Positions 1 through 5,586 of a stretch of DNA of 9,777 nucleotides are shown piece by piece. The stretch is taken from positions 1-9,777 of the forward strand of contig JAEWPN010000219.1 of assembly GCA_023399455.1 (NCBI GenBank), written 5' to 3'. The stretch is from Bacillota bacterium (GTDB lineage Bacteria > Bacillota > Clostridia > Lachnospirales > Lachnospiraceae). The position numbers and the translations under genes were made by a program. The notes beneath the pieces were generated by a model, which worked only from the letters and a program-made list of their open reading frames with translations, made no database searches and was not told where the DNA came from. The stretch's first letter is position 1. Every line of letters begins with the position of its first letter.

Positions 1-588
1 GATCTTTTTATGAAAAATGGTATAGAAGCGACATCTATGGATGATATAGCGAAGGCGGCGGGATATAGCAAGGCTACTTTGTATGTGTATTTTGAGAATA
101 AGGAAGAGATTGTCGGATTACTGGTGTTGGAGAGCATGAAGAAGCTGTATGCTTATATTGCCGTCGCTTTGGAAGGACAGGAAACGACACGGGCCAGGTA
201 TGATCATATATGCCGCGGAATAGCGCAATATCAGGAGGAATATCCTTTTTATTTTAAAATGGCACTGGATAAGATTAACGTTGATTTTGACAGTGGAAGT
301 TATTTGCCGGAGGAGCAGGAAACATATCGTGTCGGAGAGGAAATCAACGAGAAGATACGTCAGTTTTTGTGCGATGGGATTGTGAGGGGAGAAATACGTG
401 CCGGAATAAAGGTTTTGCCTACAATCTTTATATTCTGGGGGATGCTGGCCGGTCTCGTTCAGACGGCGGCAAACAAGGAACGCTATATTGAAAAAGAAAT
501 GAAGCTGTCCAAAGAAGAGTTTCTGGAATATGGTTTTGACACACTTTACTATTCTATTACGACTATGGAGGAAATGTATGAGCGATAA
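1..588 (+). CDS. TetR-family transcriptional regulator, 5'-truncated by window edge
   Basis: DNA-binding repressor of the TetR/AcrR type. The reading frame is open from base 1 (D-L-F before the first Met at base 10), and TetR proteins normally have about 10-20 residues before this point, so the Met at 10 is internal and the true start lies outside the window. The helix-turn-helix is clear just after the edge: TSMDDIAKAAGYSKATLYVYF, followed by the usual acidic 'ENKEEI' that begins the ligand domain. The remaining ~160 residues form the helical effector-binding and dimerisation domain, which is too variable to predict a ligand. The stop overlaps the next gene by 11 bases, so the two are almost certainly cotranscribed and translationally coupled, and the FMN-binding protein is a likely target of this regulator. 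TetR membership is certain; the specific role is unknown. Confidence 0.92.
   Translation, partial: DLFMKNGIEATSMDDIAKAAGYSKATLYVYFENKEEIVGLLVLESMKKLYAYIAVALEGQETTRARYDHICRGIAQYQEEYPFYFKMALDKINVDFDSGSYLPEEQETYRVGEEINEKIRQFLCDGIVRGEIRAGIKVLPTIFIFWGMLAGLVQTAANKERYIEKEMKLSKEEFLEYGFDTLYYSITTMEEMYER
567..571 (+). promoter_or_regulatory. Ribosome binding site deciding the start of the FMN-binding gene
   Basis: GGAGG ends 6 bases before the ATG at 578. An in-frame ATG at 530 has no comparable site and would add 16 residues lying wholly inside the tetR coding sequence, so 578 is preferred. The site sits within the 3' end of the tetR gene, as expected for translational coupling. Confidence 0.8.
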
Positions 589-970
589 AAAGAAGATTGT
601 TATTTATGTTATAACGTTTGTTTTGCTGGTTGCTTTTGCTTGTCTTGTAATTTATCTGAAAAGTGTCTCGGATTACAAGAAGGCGGTCAAAAGCATTGTT
701 ATTGAAGAGATAGATCTCGCGGAGGCCGCGGACGGAGTTTATATTGGAGAATGCAATGTTAATTTTATATATGCAAAGGTGGAGGTTACCGTGCGCGATG
801 GGAGAATTGAGAATATAAGCATATTAGAGCATAGAAATGAACGCGGAGAATCTGCGGAAGCAGTTGTGGATAAAATAGTCGAAGAACAAAAAATAGATGT
901 TGATGCGGTATCGGGAGCAACAAATTCGAGTAATGTTCTGAAAAAGGCCGTTGAAAATGCACTTGAGTAA
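578..970 (+). CDS. Membrane-anchored FMN-binding (FMN_bind) domain protein
   Basis: Small 130-residue protein predicted to carry covalently attached FMN on the outer face of the membrane. A lysine-rich N-terminus is followed by one hydrophobic segment (about residues 7-27), giving an N-in, C-out anchor. The rest is a single FMN_bind domain of the NqrC/RnfG type, starting at DGVYIGE (52-58) with a V-x-V-x-V-x-DG strand pattern. It ends in DAVSGAT (109-115), which fits the Dxx(S/T)GA(T/S) motif where ApbE transferase flavinylates the Thr (here Thr115). Family knowledge says such proteins pass electrons in Rnf/Nqr-like or extracellular electron-transfer chains. No ApbE or partner oxidoreductase is visible here. 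It overlaps the upstream tetR gene by 11 bases. The domain call is secure; the electron-transfer partner is unknown. Confidence 0.88.
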   Translation: MSDKKKIVIYVITFVLLVAFACLVIYLKSVSDYKKAVKSIVIEEIDLAEAADGVYIGECNVNFIYAKVEVTVRDGRIENISILEHRNERGESAEAVVDKIVEEQKIDVDAVSGATNSSNVLKKAVENALE

Positions 971-1106
971 GGCTGGTTTACGGGAGCAATGTGCGGCATA
1001 TGCTGTCAGGACTTGACCGGATTGGGGAAATATGCGGATTTCGACTGGTTTGAAGTGAAATAATCTAGAATCGGAATAAGTTAATAAAAATATGGGATTG
1101 CGTGTG

Positions 1107-1132
1107 AACTGCCAAAGGATAAAGCATACAAT
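1107..1132 (+). promoter_or_regulatory. Candidate promoter of the Csp-like protease gene
   Basis: CATACAATA at 1125-1133 ends about 18 bases before the ribosome binding site of the protease gene. It matches the -10 patterns of the mother-cell sporulation sigma factors (CATACAnT for SigE, CATAnnnTA for SigK as known from Bacillus), with a weak AACT at 1107-1110 as a possible -35. The same bases also hold TACAAT (1127-1132), a 5/6 match to the housekeeping -10, with a poor -35 GTGAAC (1104-1109) at 17-bp spacing. Which sigma factor uses it cannot be decided from sequence. Confidence 0.35.
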
Positions 1133-1150
1133 AACAGTGATAGAAATTTT

Positions 1151-1155
1151 GAAGG
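1151..1155 (+). promoter_or_regulatory. Ribosome binding site deciding the start of the Csp-like protease
   Basis: GAAGG abuts an ATG at 1156 directly but stands 6 bases before a second in-frame ATG at 1162. The second is therefore the better start, giving a protein that begins MDSQKLENLL. Confidence 0.65.
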
Positions 1156-1161
1156 ATGTAT

Positions 1162-2931
1162 ATGGATTCTCAAAAATTAGAAAATCTTTTGAATCTGGCA
1201 CTGAATGCTTCCAGAGAGGAGCGGGAAAAATCTCTTGTTTTGGATGTCGGCTATGATCCGGAGACGAGTGTATGGGAACTGATCGTGAAATATAACGGCG
1301 ATCTGAGTCGCCTAAACAATCCAATCATTGGCGTGGAGGAACTGATTGCCGGTTATGCGATCATTACTATACCGCAAAGTCTGATAGCCTCGTTGGTGGA
1401 GCTGGAAGAAATAGAATACGTGGAAATGCCTAAGCGTCTTTTTTTCAATCTGCAGCAGGGAAAAGAAGCTTCCTGCATATTGCCGGTTACTGTGAGAGAC
1501 CCTTTTTTGACCGGTCGCGGGACACTTGTTGCAATAATAGATTCGGGTATCGACTATGAAAGAATGGATTTCAGGCGGCCGAATGGAACGAGCCGTATTT
1601 TATATTTATGGGATCAGACCCTTCAACCGGATGAAAGCAGAGGATTTGCGCCCCCGGAAGGCTTTCTGATGGGAGTGGAATTCAATAATATGCAGATAGA
1701 CACCGCTTTGGAGCAAAGCAACCCGGAGGAAAGGTTCCGTATGCTGCCAAGTCTGGACGTGACGGGACATGGAACAGCGGTGGCAGCGATTGCTGCGGGC
1801 AACGGGCTTTCGTCTGACGGAAGATATGTGGGAGTGGCACCGGAAAGCGAATTGATCATTGTGAAGCTGGGAATGGCCAGGCAGCCTTCTTTTCCGAGGA
1901 CTACAGAGCTTATGCGCGCGCTGACTTATGTAGTGCAAAAGTCGGTTGCACTTGCCAGGCCGATGTCTATCAATCTGAGCTTTGGAAATACATACGGGGC
2001 GCATGACGGTACCTCCTTGCTGGAACGTTTTATGGATAATGTTTCTGAAATAGGAAGAAATGTCATTTGTGTGGGAAGCGGTAATGAGGGCGCAGCGGGA
2101 GGCCACGCGGCAGGTGTTGTATCGGGCGAGACAAGAGTAGAACTGGCGATAGCGTCCTATGAGAGGACGGTCAGCGTGCAGCTTTGGAAGGAGTACGCGG
2201 ATATTTTTCTGGTAACTCTCATTTCACCGGGCGGAGAAAGACAAATCGTGGACACCAGACGATCGGGGACGATAAGGCTTACGATGGAGCAGACTGACGT
2301 CCTCATATATATAGGGGAGCCTTCTCCGTACAGCGTTGACCAAGAAATATATTTTGATTTTATTCCGCGCCAGAATTATATCAATTCGGGTGTGTGGACA
2401 TTTCTGCTGCAGCCGGTCAAAATCGTGACGGGGAATTACTATTTCTATCTGCCAAGCAGCGTAATCCTTAACAGCGGAACAAGGTTTTATTCGCCTACGC
2501 CGGAGGTGACCTTCACAATACCCTCTACGGCCCATAAAGTAATTACGGTAGGTGCTTACAGCAGTATCTACGATTCATACGCGGACTTTTCCGGCAGAGG
2601 ATTTCTTCTGGAAAACCGGCTGGAGAGCAGAATCGCCAGCGAATGGGTAAAGCCGGATCTCGTAGCTCCCGGCGTGGATATATCGATCAGCGATGGGATG
2701 GGCGGGACGGAATTGGTGACCGGGACTTCCTTTGCCACACCTTTTGTGACCGGATCGGCATCGCTCATGATGGAATGGGGAATTGTGATGGGCAATGATC
2801 CTTATCTTTACGGGGAGAAGGTGCGGGCTTATTTGAGAAGGGGAGCCAGGCCGCTGCGGGGAGAGGCGGTTTATCCTAATGCCAGAGTGGGGTATGGGGC
2901 GCTTTGTCTGGCGGATAGTCTGCCGATTTGA
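1162..2931 (+). CDS. S8-family subtilisin-like serine protease, CspB-like
   Basis: Subtilase of 589 residues resembling the Csp proteases of Clostridia. Residues ~1-95 look like the Csp-type prodomain (GGYAIITLP-like strand, then IEYVEMPKRLFF). The catalytic domain shows Asp127 in AIIDSGID, His203 in TGHGTAVAA, oxyanion Asn308 in GSGNEG and nucleophile Ser523 in GTSFATP, so unlike pseudoproteases such as C. difficile CspC or CspA the triad is complete. Between Asn308 and Ser523 lies a beta-rich insertion of about 130 residues (roughly 318-450), matching the jelly-roll domain of CspB. There is no signal peptide. CspB cleaves a cortex hydrolase precursor during spore germination, but many gut Lachnospiraceae carry Csp-like paralogues without known substrates, and no SleC or CspC lies nearby. 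It is preceded by its own candidate promoter and followed by a terminator, so it is probably monocistronic. Enzyme class is secure; the germination role is inference. Confidence 0.92.
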   Translation: MDSQKLENLLNLALNASREEREKSLVLDVGYDPETSVWELIVKYNGDLSRLNNPIIGVEELIAGYAIITIPQSLIASLVELEEIEYVEMPKRLFFNLQQGKEASCILPVTVRDPFLTGRGTLVAIIDSGIDYERMDFRRPNGTSRILYLWDQTLQPDESRGFAPPEGFLMGVEFNNMQIDTALEQSNPEERFRMLPSLDVTGHGTAVAAIAAGNGLSSDGRYVGVAPESELIIVKLGMARQPSFPRTTELMRALTYVVQKSVALARPMSINLSFGNTYGAHDGTSLLERFMDNVSEIGRNVICVGSGNEGAAGGHAAGVVSGETRVELAIASYERTVSVQLWKEYADIFLVTLISPGGERQIVDTRRSGTIRLTMEQTDVLIYIGEPSPYSVDQEIYFDFIPRQNYINSGVWTFLLQPVKIVTGNYYFYLPSSVILNSGTRFYSPTPEVTFTIPSTAHKVITVGAYSSIYDSYADFSGRGFLLENRLESRIASEWVKPDLVAPGVDISISDGMGGTELVTGTSFATPFVTGSASLMMEWGIVMGNDPYLYGEKVRAYLRRGARPLRGEAVYPNARVGYGALCLADSLPI

Positions 2932-3019
2932 AAAAGATATCCGAGGCAGGCAGCACAGATGTAACGGAGGCTCTTTTGTATCCAGCCAATTTATATTATT
3001 TTTTTAGTAAAATAGAACT

Positions 3020-3063
3020 AAAAAAGCTGAAAACACCGAATTATTCGGTGTTTTCAGCTTTTT
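3020..3063. terminator. Bidirectional intrinsic terminator between the protease and lacI
   Basis: A perfect 20-bp inverted repeat (3021-3040 with 3044-3063) closes on the loop TTA. Its inner core is GCTGAAAACACCGAA. The arms run out into six A's on the left (3020-3025) and five T's on the right (3059-3063), so the hairpin is followed by a U-run on either strand. It lies 89 bases past the protease stop. On the other strand it begins inside the stop codon of the convergent LacI-family gene. One element therefore ends both convergent transcripts. Confidence 0.93.
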
Positions 3064-4087
3064 ATGGTGATGATATACCGGTAGGGAGCGACGATCTGGT
3101 CGAATCCCGAACAATTAATGAGGTAGGCAGGGATACATTAATTACCAAAGAATCACGGTTATTAATTAAATCTAAAAGACGTTTTGCCGCAAGTTTTCCG
3201 ATTGCTTTTGTCGGAACGTCAACAGTAGTCAGTGGAGGAATCGTATGAACACTGGTATCCAGATTATTAAAGCCAATGACTCCAATATCATCGGGACATT
3301 TCATGCCCAACTGATAAATTACACCTAATATAACAGTTGCGAGAGTATCACTCCCGGCAAAAATGACATCAGGCCGATTCTCAGAAAGAAGCAGATCTTC
3401 CGCATATTTAGCGCAAAGCGTCAGATTCCATTCACAATCTTTGATAATACTATCATCGTAAGAAATATTAAATACTCTTAAAGCTTCCCGATACGCTACC
3501 ATTCGCAGAGAATCATAAAATGATAAACCGGGAGCGGAACCGCCAATATAAGCAATTTTCCGATATCCGTTATTCAGAAGATGTTTCATGATCTGCATAT
3601 TTGCGGCATAATGATCAAATCCTACGGAATTAAAGGTTGATTCTATCTGATCAATGGTTACGATATTTGGAAACGGCCGGGATAAATGCGCCATTAAATC
3701 TTTTGTAATCTCCTCCATAATCAATAATCCATCAAGGGGAGTGTTGCAAAAATCCTGCAGTACTGATGAATGATTCAAATCATTAAAGTTTCTAAGAATA
3801 AATTCAGTAGGTTGATGCTGATTCAATTCCGTTTCGGCAGATAATAAAATAGATGTAAAAAAAGGATCCGAATACTTTTCGGATGTAAGCGGCAGAATAC
3901 AGCCGATTGTTAGTTTTGGTACATTCTTTTTACGTGGATGAAATTGATAATCTAGTTTTTTGACAGCTTCCAGTACTTTTTGTTTTGTTTGTTCGGTTGT
4001 CCTGAAATTTTCATCGTTTGAAAGTATTCTTGATGCCGTAGAAATGGAAACACCAGCTTCTTTGGCAACATCGCGTATATTTGACAT
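3062..4087 (-). CDS. LacI/GalR-family repressor of the divergent galactoside operon
   Basis: Sugar-responsive repressor of 341 residues, the usual family length. Residues 1-48 are the DNA-binding headpiece (SNIRDVAKEAGVSISTASRILS, recognition helix about 13-25). From residue ~57 (VPKLTIGCILPL) to the end it is the two-lobed sugar-binding core, including YRKIAYIGG (175-183), PDVIFAGSDTLA (239-250) and the typical end PTSLIVRDST (321-330). The linker after the headpiece reads FHPRKKNVPKLT and lacks the usual Ala-x-x-Leu hinge helix, which is a departure from LacI/PurR. The start at 4087 follows GAGGTGA at a spacing of 4; an in-frame ATG at 4111 lies in the promoter-operator region and is unlikely. 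It is divergent from the alpha-galactosidase operon, so control of that operon and of itself is the natural inference. The stop codon lies in the terminator stem. Confidence 0.93.
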   Translation of the reverse strand: MSNIRDVAKEAGVSISTASRILSNDENFRTTEQTKQKVLEAVKKLDYQFHPRKKNVPKLTIGCILPLTSEKYSDPFFTSILLSAETELNQHQPTEFILRNFNDLNHSSVLQDFCNTPLDGLLIMEEITKDLMAHLSRPFPNIVTIDQIESTFNSVGFDHYAANMQIMKHLLNNGYRKIAYIGGSAPGLSFYDSLRMVAYREALRVFNISYDDSIIKDCEWNLTLCAKYAEDLLLSENRPDVIFAGSDTLATVILGVIYQLGMKCPDDIGVIGFNNLDTSVHTIPPLTTVDVPTKAIGKLAAKRLLDLINNRDSLVINVSLPTSLIVRDSTRSSLPTGISSP

Positions 4088-4091
4088 AAGT

Positions 4092-4098
4092 TCACCTC
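4092..4098 (-). promoter_or_regulatory. Ribosome binding site of the LacI-family gene
   Basis: On the minus strand GAGGTGA stands 4 bases before the ATG at 4087. It fixes that start against the in-frame ATG at 4111, which has no such site. Confidence 0.8.
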
Positions 4099-4111
4099 GT
4101 TTACTAAACAT
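4099..4111 (-). promoter_or_regulatory. Candidate operator O1 at the lacI-type transcription start
   Basis: On the minus strand this reads ATGTTTAGTAAAC. It contains a perfect 5-1-5 palindrome GTTTA-n-TAAAC (4099-4109) that covers the predicted transcription start of the repressor gene (about 4106), the position expected for autorepression. The sequence is repeated with 11 of 13 bases identical at 4216-4228 in the divergent operon leader. That pairing is the main reason to call it an operator. Confidence 0.6.
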
Positions 4112-4112
4112 A

Positions 4113-4141
4113 ATAATAACGGATAATCATTTAAAATGCAA
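4113..4141 (-). promoter_or_regulatory. Promoter of the LacI-family repressor gene
   Basis: Minus-strand -35 TTGCAT (4136-4141) and -10 TATTAT (4113-4118) are separated by exactly 17 bp. The -10 is a 5/6 match and the -35 keeps only the TTG. Predicted transcription start is near 4106, inside candidate operator O1, leaving a leader of roughly 19 bases. Confidence 0.6.
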
Positions 4142-4158
4142 GAATAATTAAAAAACTA

Positions 4159-4187
4159 TTTACAAATTGATAAAAATGCTCTATTAT
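4159..4187 (+). promoter_or_regulatory. Promoter of the alpha-galactosidase/ABC transporter operon
   Basis: TTTACA (4159-4164, 5/6 match) and TATTAT (4182-4187, 5/6 match) are separated by exactly 17 bp in an A+T-rich stretch. This is the best housekeeping-type promoter in the window. Predicted transcription start is near 4194, giving a leader of about 49 bases that carries the candidate operator O2 and the ribosome binding site. Confidence 0.7.
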
Positions 4188-4192
4188 ATAGA

Positions 4193-4210
4193 TAAACAAT
4201 TGGTAAACAA
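4193..4210 (+). repeat. Two direct copies of TAAACAA, 11 bases apart
   Basis: TAAACAA occurs at 4193-4199 and 4204-4210, one helical turn apart, right at the predicted transcription start. The TAAAC part equals one half of the candidate operator, so these may be auxiliary half-sites. A chance origin in A+T-rich DNA is also possible. Confidence 0.3.
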
Positions 4211-4215
4211 ACATA

Positions 4216-4228
4216 ATGTTTATAAAAC
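4216..4228 (+). promoter_or_regulatory. Candidate operator O2 in the operon leader
   Basis: ATGTTTATAAAAC matches operator O1 (ATGTTTAGTAAAC on the other strand) at 11 of 13 positions. It lies at about +23 to +35 of the operon transcript, between the predicted start and the ribosome binding site, where a bound repressor would block elongation. It overlaps a second perfect small palindrome, AAACAT-A-ATGTTT (4209-4221). Confidence 0.55.
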
Positions 4229-4231
4229 ATC

Positions 4232-4237
4232 AGGAGG
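4232..4237 (+). promoter_or_regulatory. Ribosome binding site deciding the start of the alpha-galactosidase
   Basis: AGGAGG stands 5 bases before the ATG at 4243. An in-frame ATG at 4216 lies upstream of this site, inside candidate operator O2, and is rejected. Confidence 0.9.
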
Positions 4238-4242
4238 AAAGA

Positions 4243-5571
4243 ATGAGTAGAAAGTTCACATTTATAGGAGCTGGATCATTGGATTTTACAAGAGATTTGG
4301 TAAGAGACATCTTAACGTTTGACGCATTTGACGACTGTCAATTCATGCTAATGGATATTAATGAGAAAAGACTGCAATATGCCGAGGAAGGCGTAAGACG
4401 TATTATTAAGGCTGGAAAACATAAGGCAACAGTCCAAATGACAACAGACAGAAAGGAGGCATTAAGAGATTCGGATGGGGTATTGATTACGATACTTCAG
4501 GGAGGAGTAGATGTCTGGAGACATGATATTGAAATTCCTGAAAAATACGGGGTGGATATTTGTGTGGGTGATACAAGAGGACCGGCTGGTATTTTTCGTT
4601 TTTTAAGAACTGCACCAGTCATGCTGGATATCATTCATGATATAGAGGAGGTTTGCCCTGATGCGATTATCTTGAATTACACCAATCCAATGGCTATGTT
4701 GGTTAGTTATTTACAATCACAGACAAAGTTGAATGTTACTGGTTTATGCCATAGTGTGCAGGGAACTGCCAAAATGTTGGGAGAATGGATTGGAGCAAAA
4801 GAGGAAGAAATTAATTATTTGTGTGCCGGAATTAACCACCAGGCATTCTATCTTAAATTCGAGGTGAATGGAGAGGATGCATACCCTAGAATCTGGGATG
4901 CAATAAAAAAAGATGAGGTAGCAAATGAAGAACCTGTAAGAATAGAGATGATGAAAAGTTTGCATTATTTTCCTACGGAATCTTCAGGACATAATTCCGA
5001 ATACAATTCTTGGTTCAGGAAACGAAAGGATTTGATCGAAAAATATTGTACACATGGAACAGGATGGAATCCGGGCGAGCATGCTTACATATTAAAAGAA
5101 TATCTGGAAAGAGAGGATACCTGGGAAAAAGAGTATCAGGACTGGTTGGAATCTGGTCAGATTGATCTGGAAAGAGGAGAGGAATATGCTTCCAATATTT
5201 TTAATGCAATATTTGGAGATGGAACACCATATTTCTTTAACGCGAATCTTAAAAATAAGAACTATATTACAAATATTGAAGAGAATGCTTGTGTTGAGAT
5301 TCCAGTGGTAGCTACACAAAAAGGAATCACAGCAATCAAGCAAGTTACATTACCGGAACATTTATCAATTATGATAAATAATTCTGCTAAGATTGAAGAA
5401 CTTGCGGTCCGCGCGGCAATTGAAGGGGACCCGATGAAAGTATTTCAGGCAATTTTATTCGATCCTTTGACATCAAGTGTATGCAGTACAGATGAGATAC
5501 ACAGCATGGTACAGGAAATGTTGATGAAGAACGAAAAGTATCTGACATATTTCAAATCATTAAAAATCTAA
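4243..5571 (+). CDS. melA: Glycoside hydrolase family 4 alpha-galactosidase (MelA-type)
   Basis: Cytoplasmic NAD- and divalent-metal-dependent glycosidase of 442 residues, near the ~450 typical of MelA. Residues 5-12 (FTFIGAGS) begin the Rossmann fold. GVDICVGDTRGPAGIFR (103-119), LNYTNPMAM (144-152), GLCHSVQGT (167-175) and AGINHQAFYL (195-204) are family landmarks, with Cys169 and His199 the expected metal ligands. GH4 enzymes oxidise the sugar at C3 with bound NAD, eliminate the glycosidic bond and re-reduce. The motif set is that of alpha-galactosidases acting on unphosphorylated substrates, rather than the 6-phospho-glucosidase branch, which agrees with ABC instead of PTS uptake next door. 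Likely substrates are melibiose/raffinose-type or other alpha-galactosides; exact specificity cannot be read from sequence. It is the first gene of the operon, 15 bases before the binding-protein gene. The TESSGHNSEY stretch has Gly where E. coli-type MelA has Glu. Confidence 0.9.
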   Translation: MSRKFTFIGAGSLDFTRDLVRDILTFDAFDDCQFMLMDINEKRLQYAEEGVRRIIKAGKHKATVQMTTDRKEALRDSDGVLITILQGGVDVWRHDIEIPEKYGVDICVGDTRGPAGIFRFLRTAPVMLDIIHDIEEVCPDAIILNYTNPMAMLVSYLQSQTKLNVTGLCHSVQGTAKMLGEWIGAKEEEINYLCAGINHQAFYLKFEVNGEDAYPRIWDAIKKDEVANEEPVRIEMMKSLHYFPTESSGHNSEYNSWFRKRKDLIEKYCTHGTGWNPGEHAYILKEYLEREDTWEKEYQDWLESGQIDLERGEEYASNIFNAIFGDGTPYFFNANLKNKNYITNIEENACVEIPVVATQKGITAIKQVTLPEHLSIMINNSAKIEELAVRAAIEGDPMKVFQAILFDPLTSSVCSTDEIHSMVQEMLMKNEKYLTYFKSLKI

Positions 5572-5586
5572 ATTCAGGAGGTAGGT

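Noticed and set aside
994..1042. Small palindrome GCATATGC and a GAAAT/ATTTC hairpin after the FMN-protein gene as a terminator
   Set aside because: The stems are 4-5 bp with no T-tract, so transcription end here cannot be supported.
824..1324. Minus-strand reading frame of about 166 codons over the FMN-protein/protease junction
   Set aside because: It is antisense to two well-supported genes and its translation has no domain-like pattern or credible start site.
1606..2106. Minus-strand reading frame of 166 codons inside the protease gene
   Set aside because: It is a shadow of the subtilase coding region; its translation is rich in Arg, His, Ser and Cys with no recognisable family pattern.
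2928..3248. Plus-strand reading frame of about 106 codons starting with TTG across the protease stop
   Set aside because: It has no ribosome binding site, runs straight through the strong terminator hairpin and then lies antisense to the LacI-type gene. It shows no recognisable protein pattern.
4088..4242. CcpA catabolite-repression (cre) site in the divergent spacer
   Set aside because: I looked for a TGnnAnCGnTnnCA-like sequence and saw none. The TAAAC-rich elements lack the central CG of a cre.
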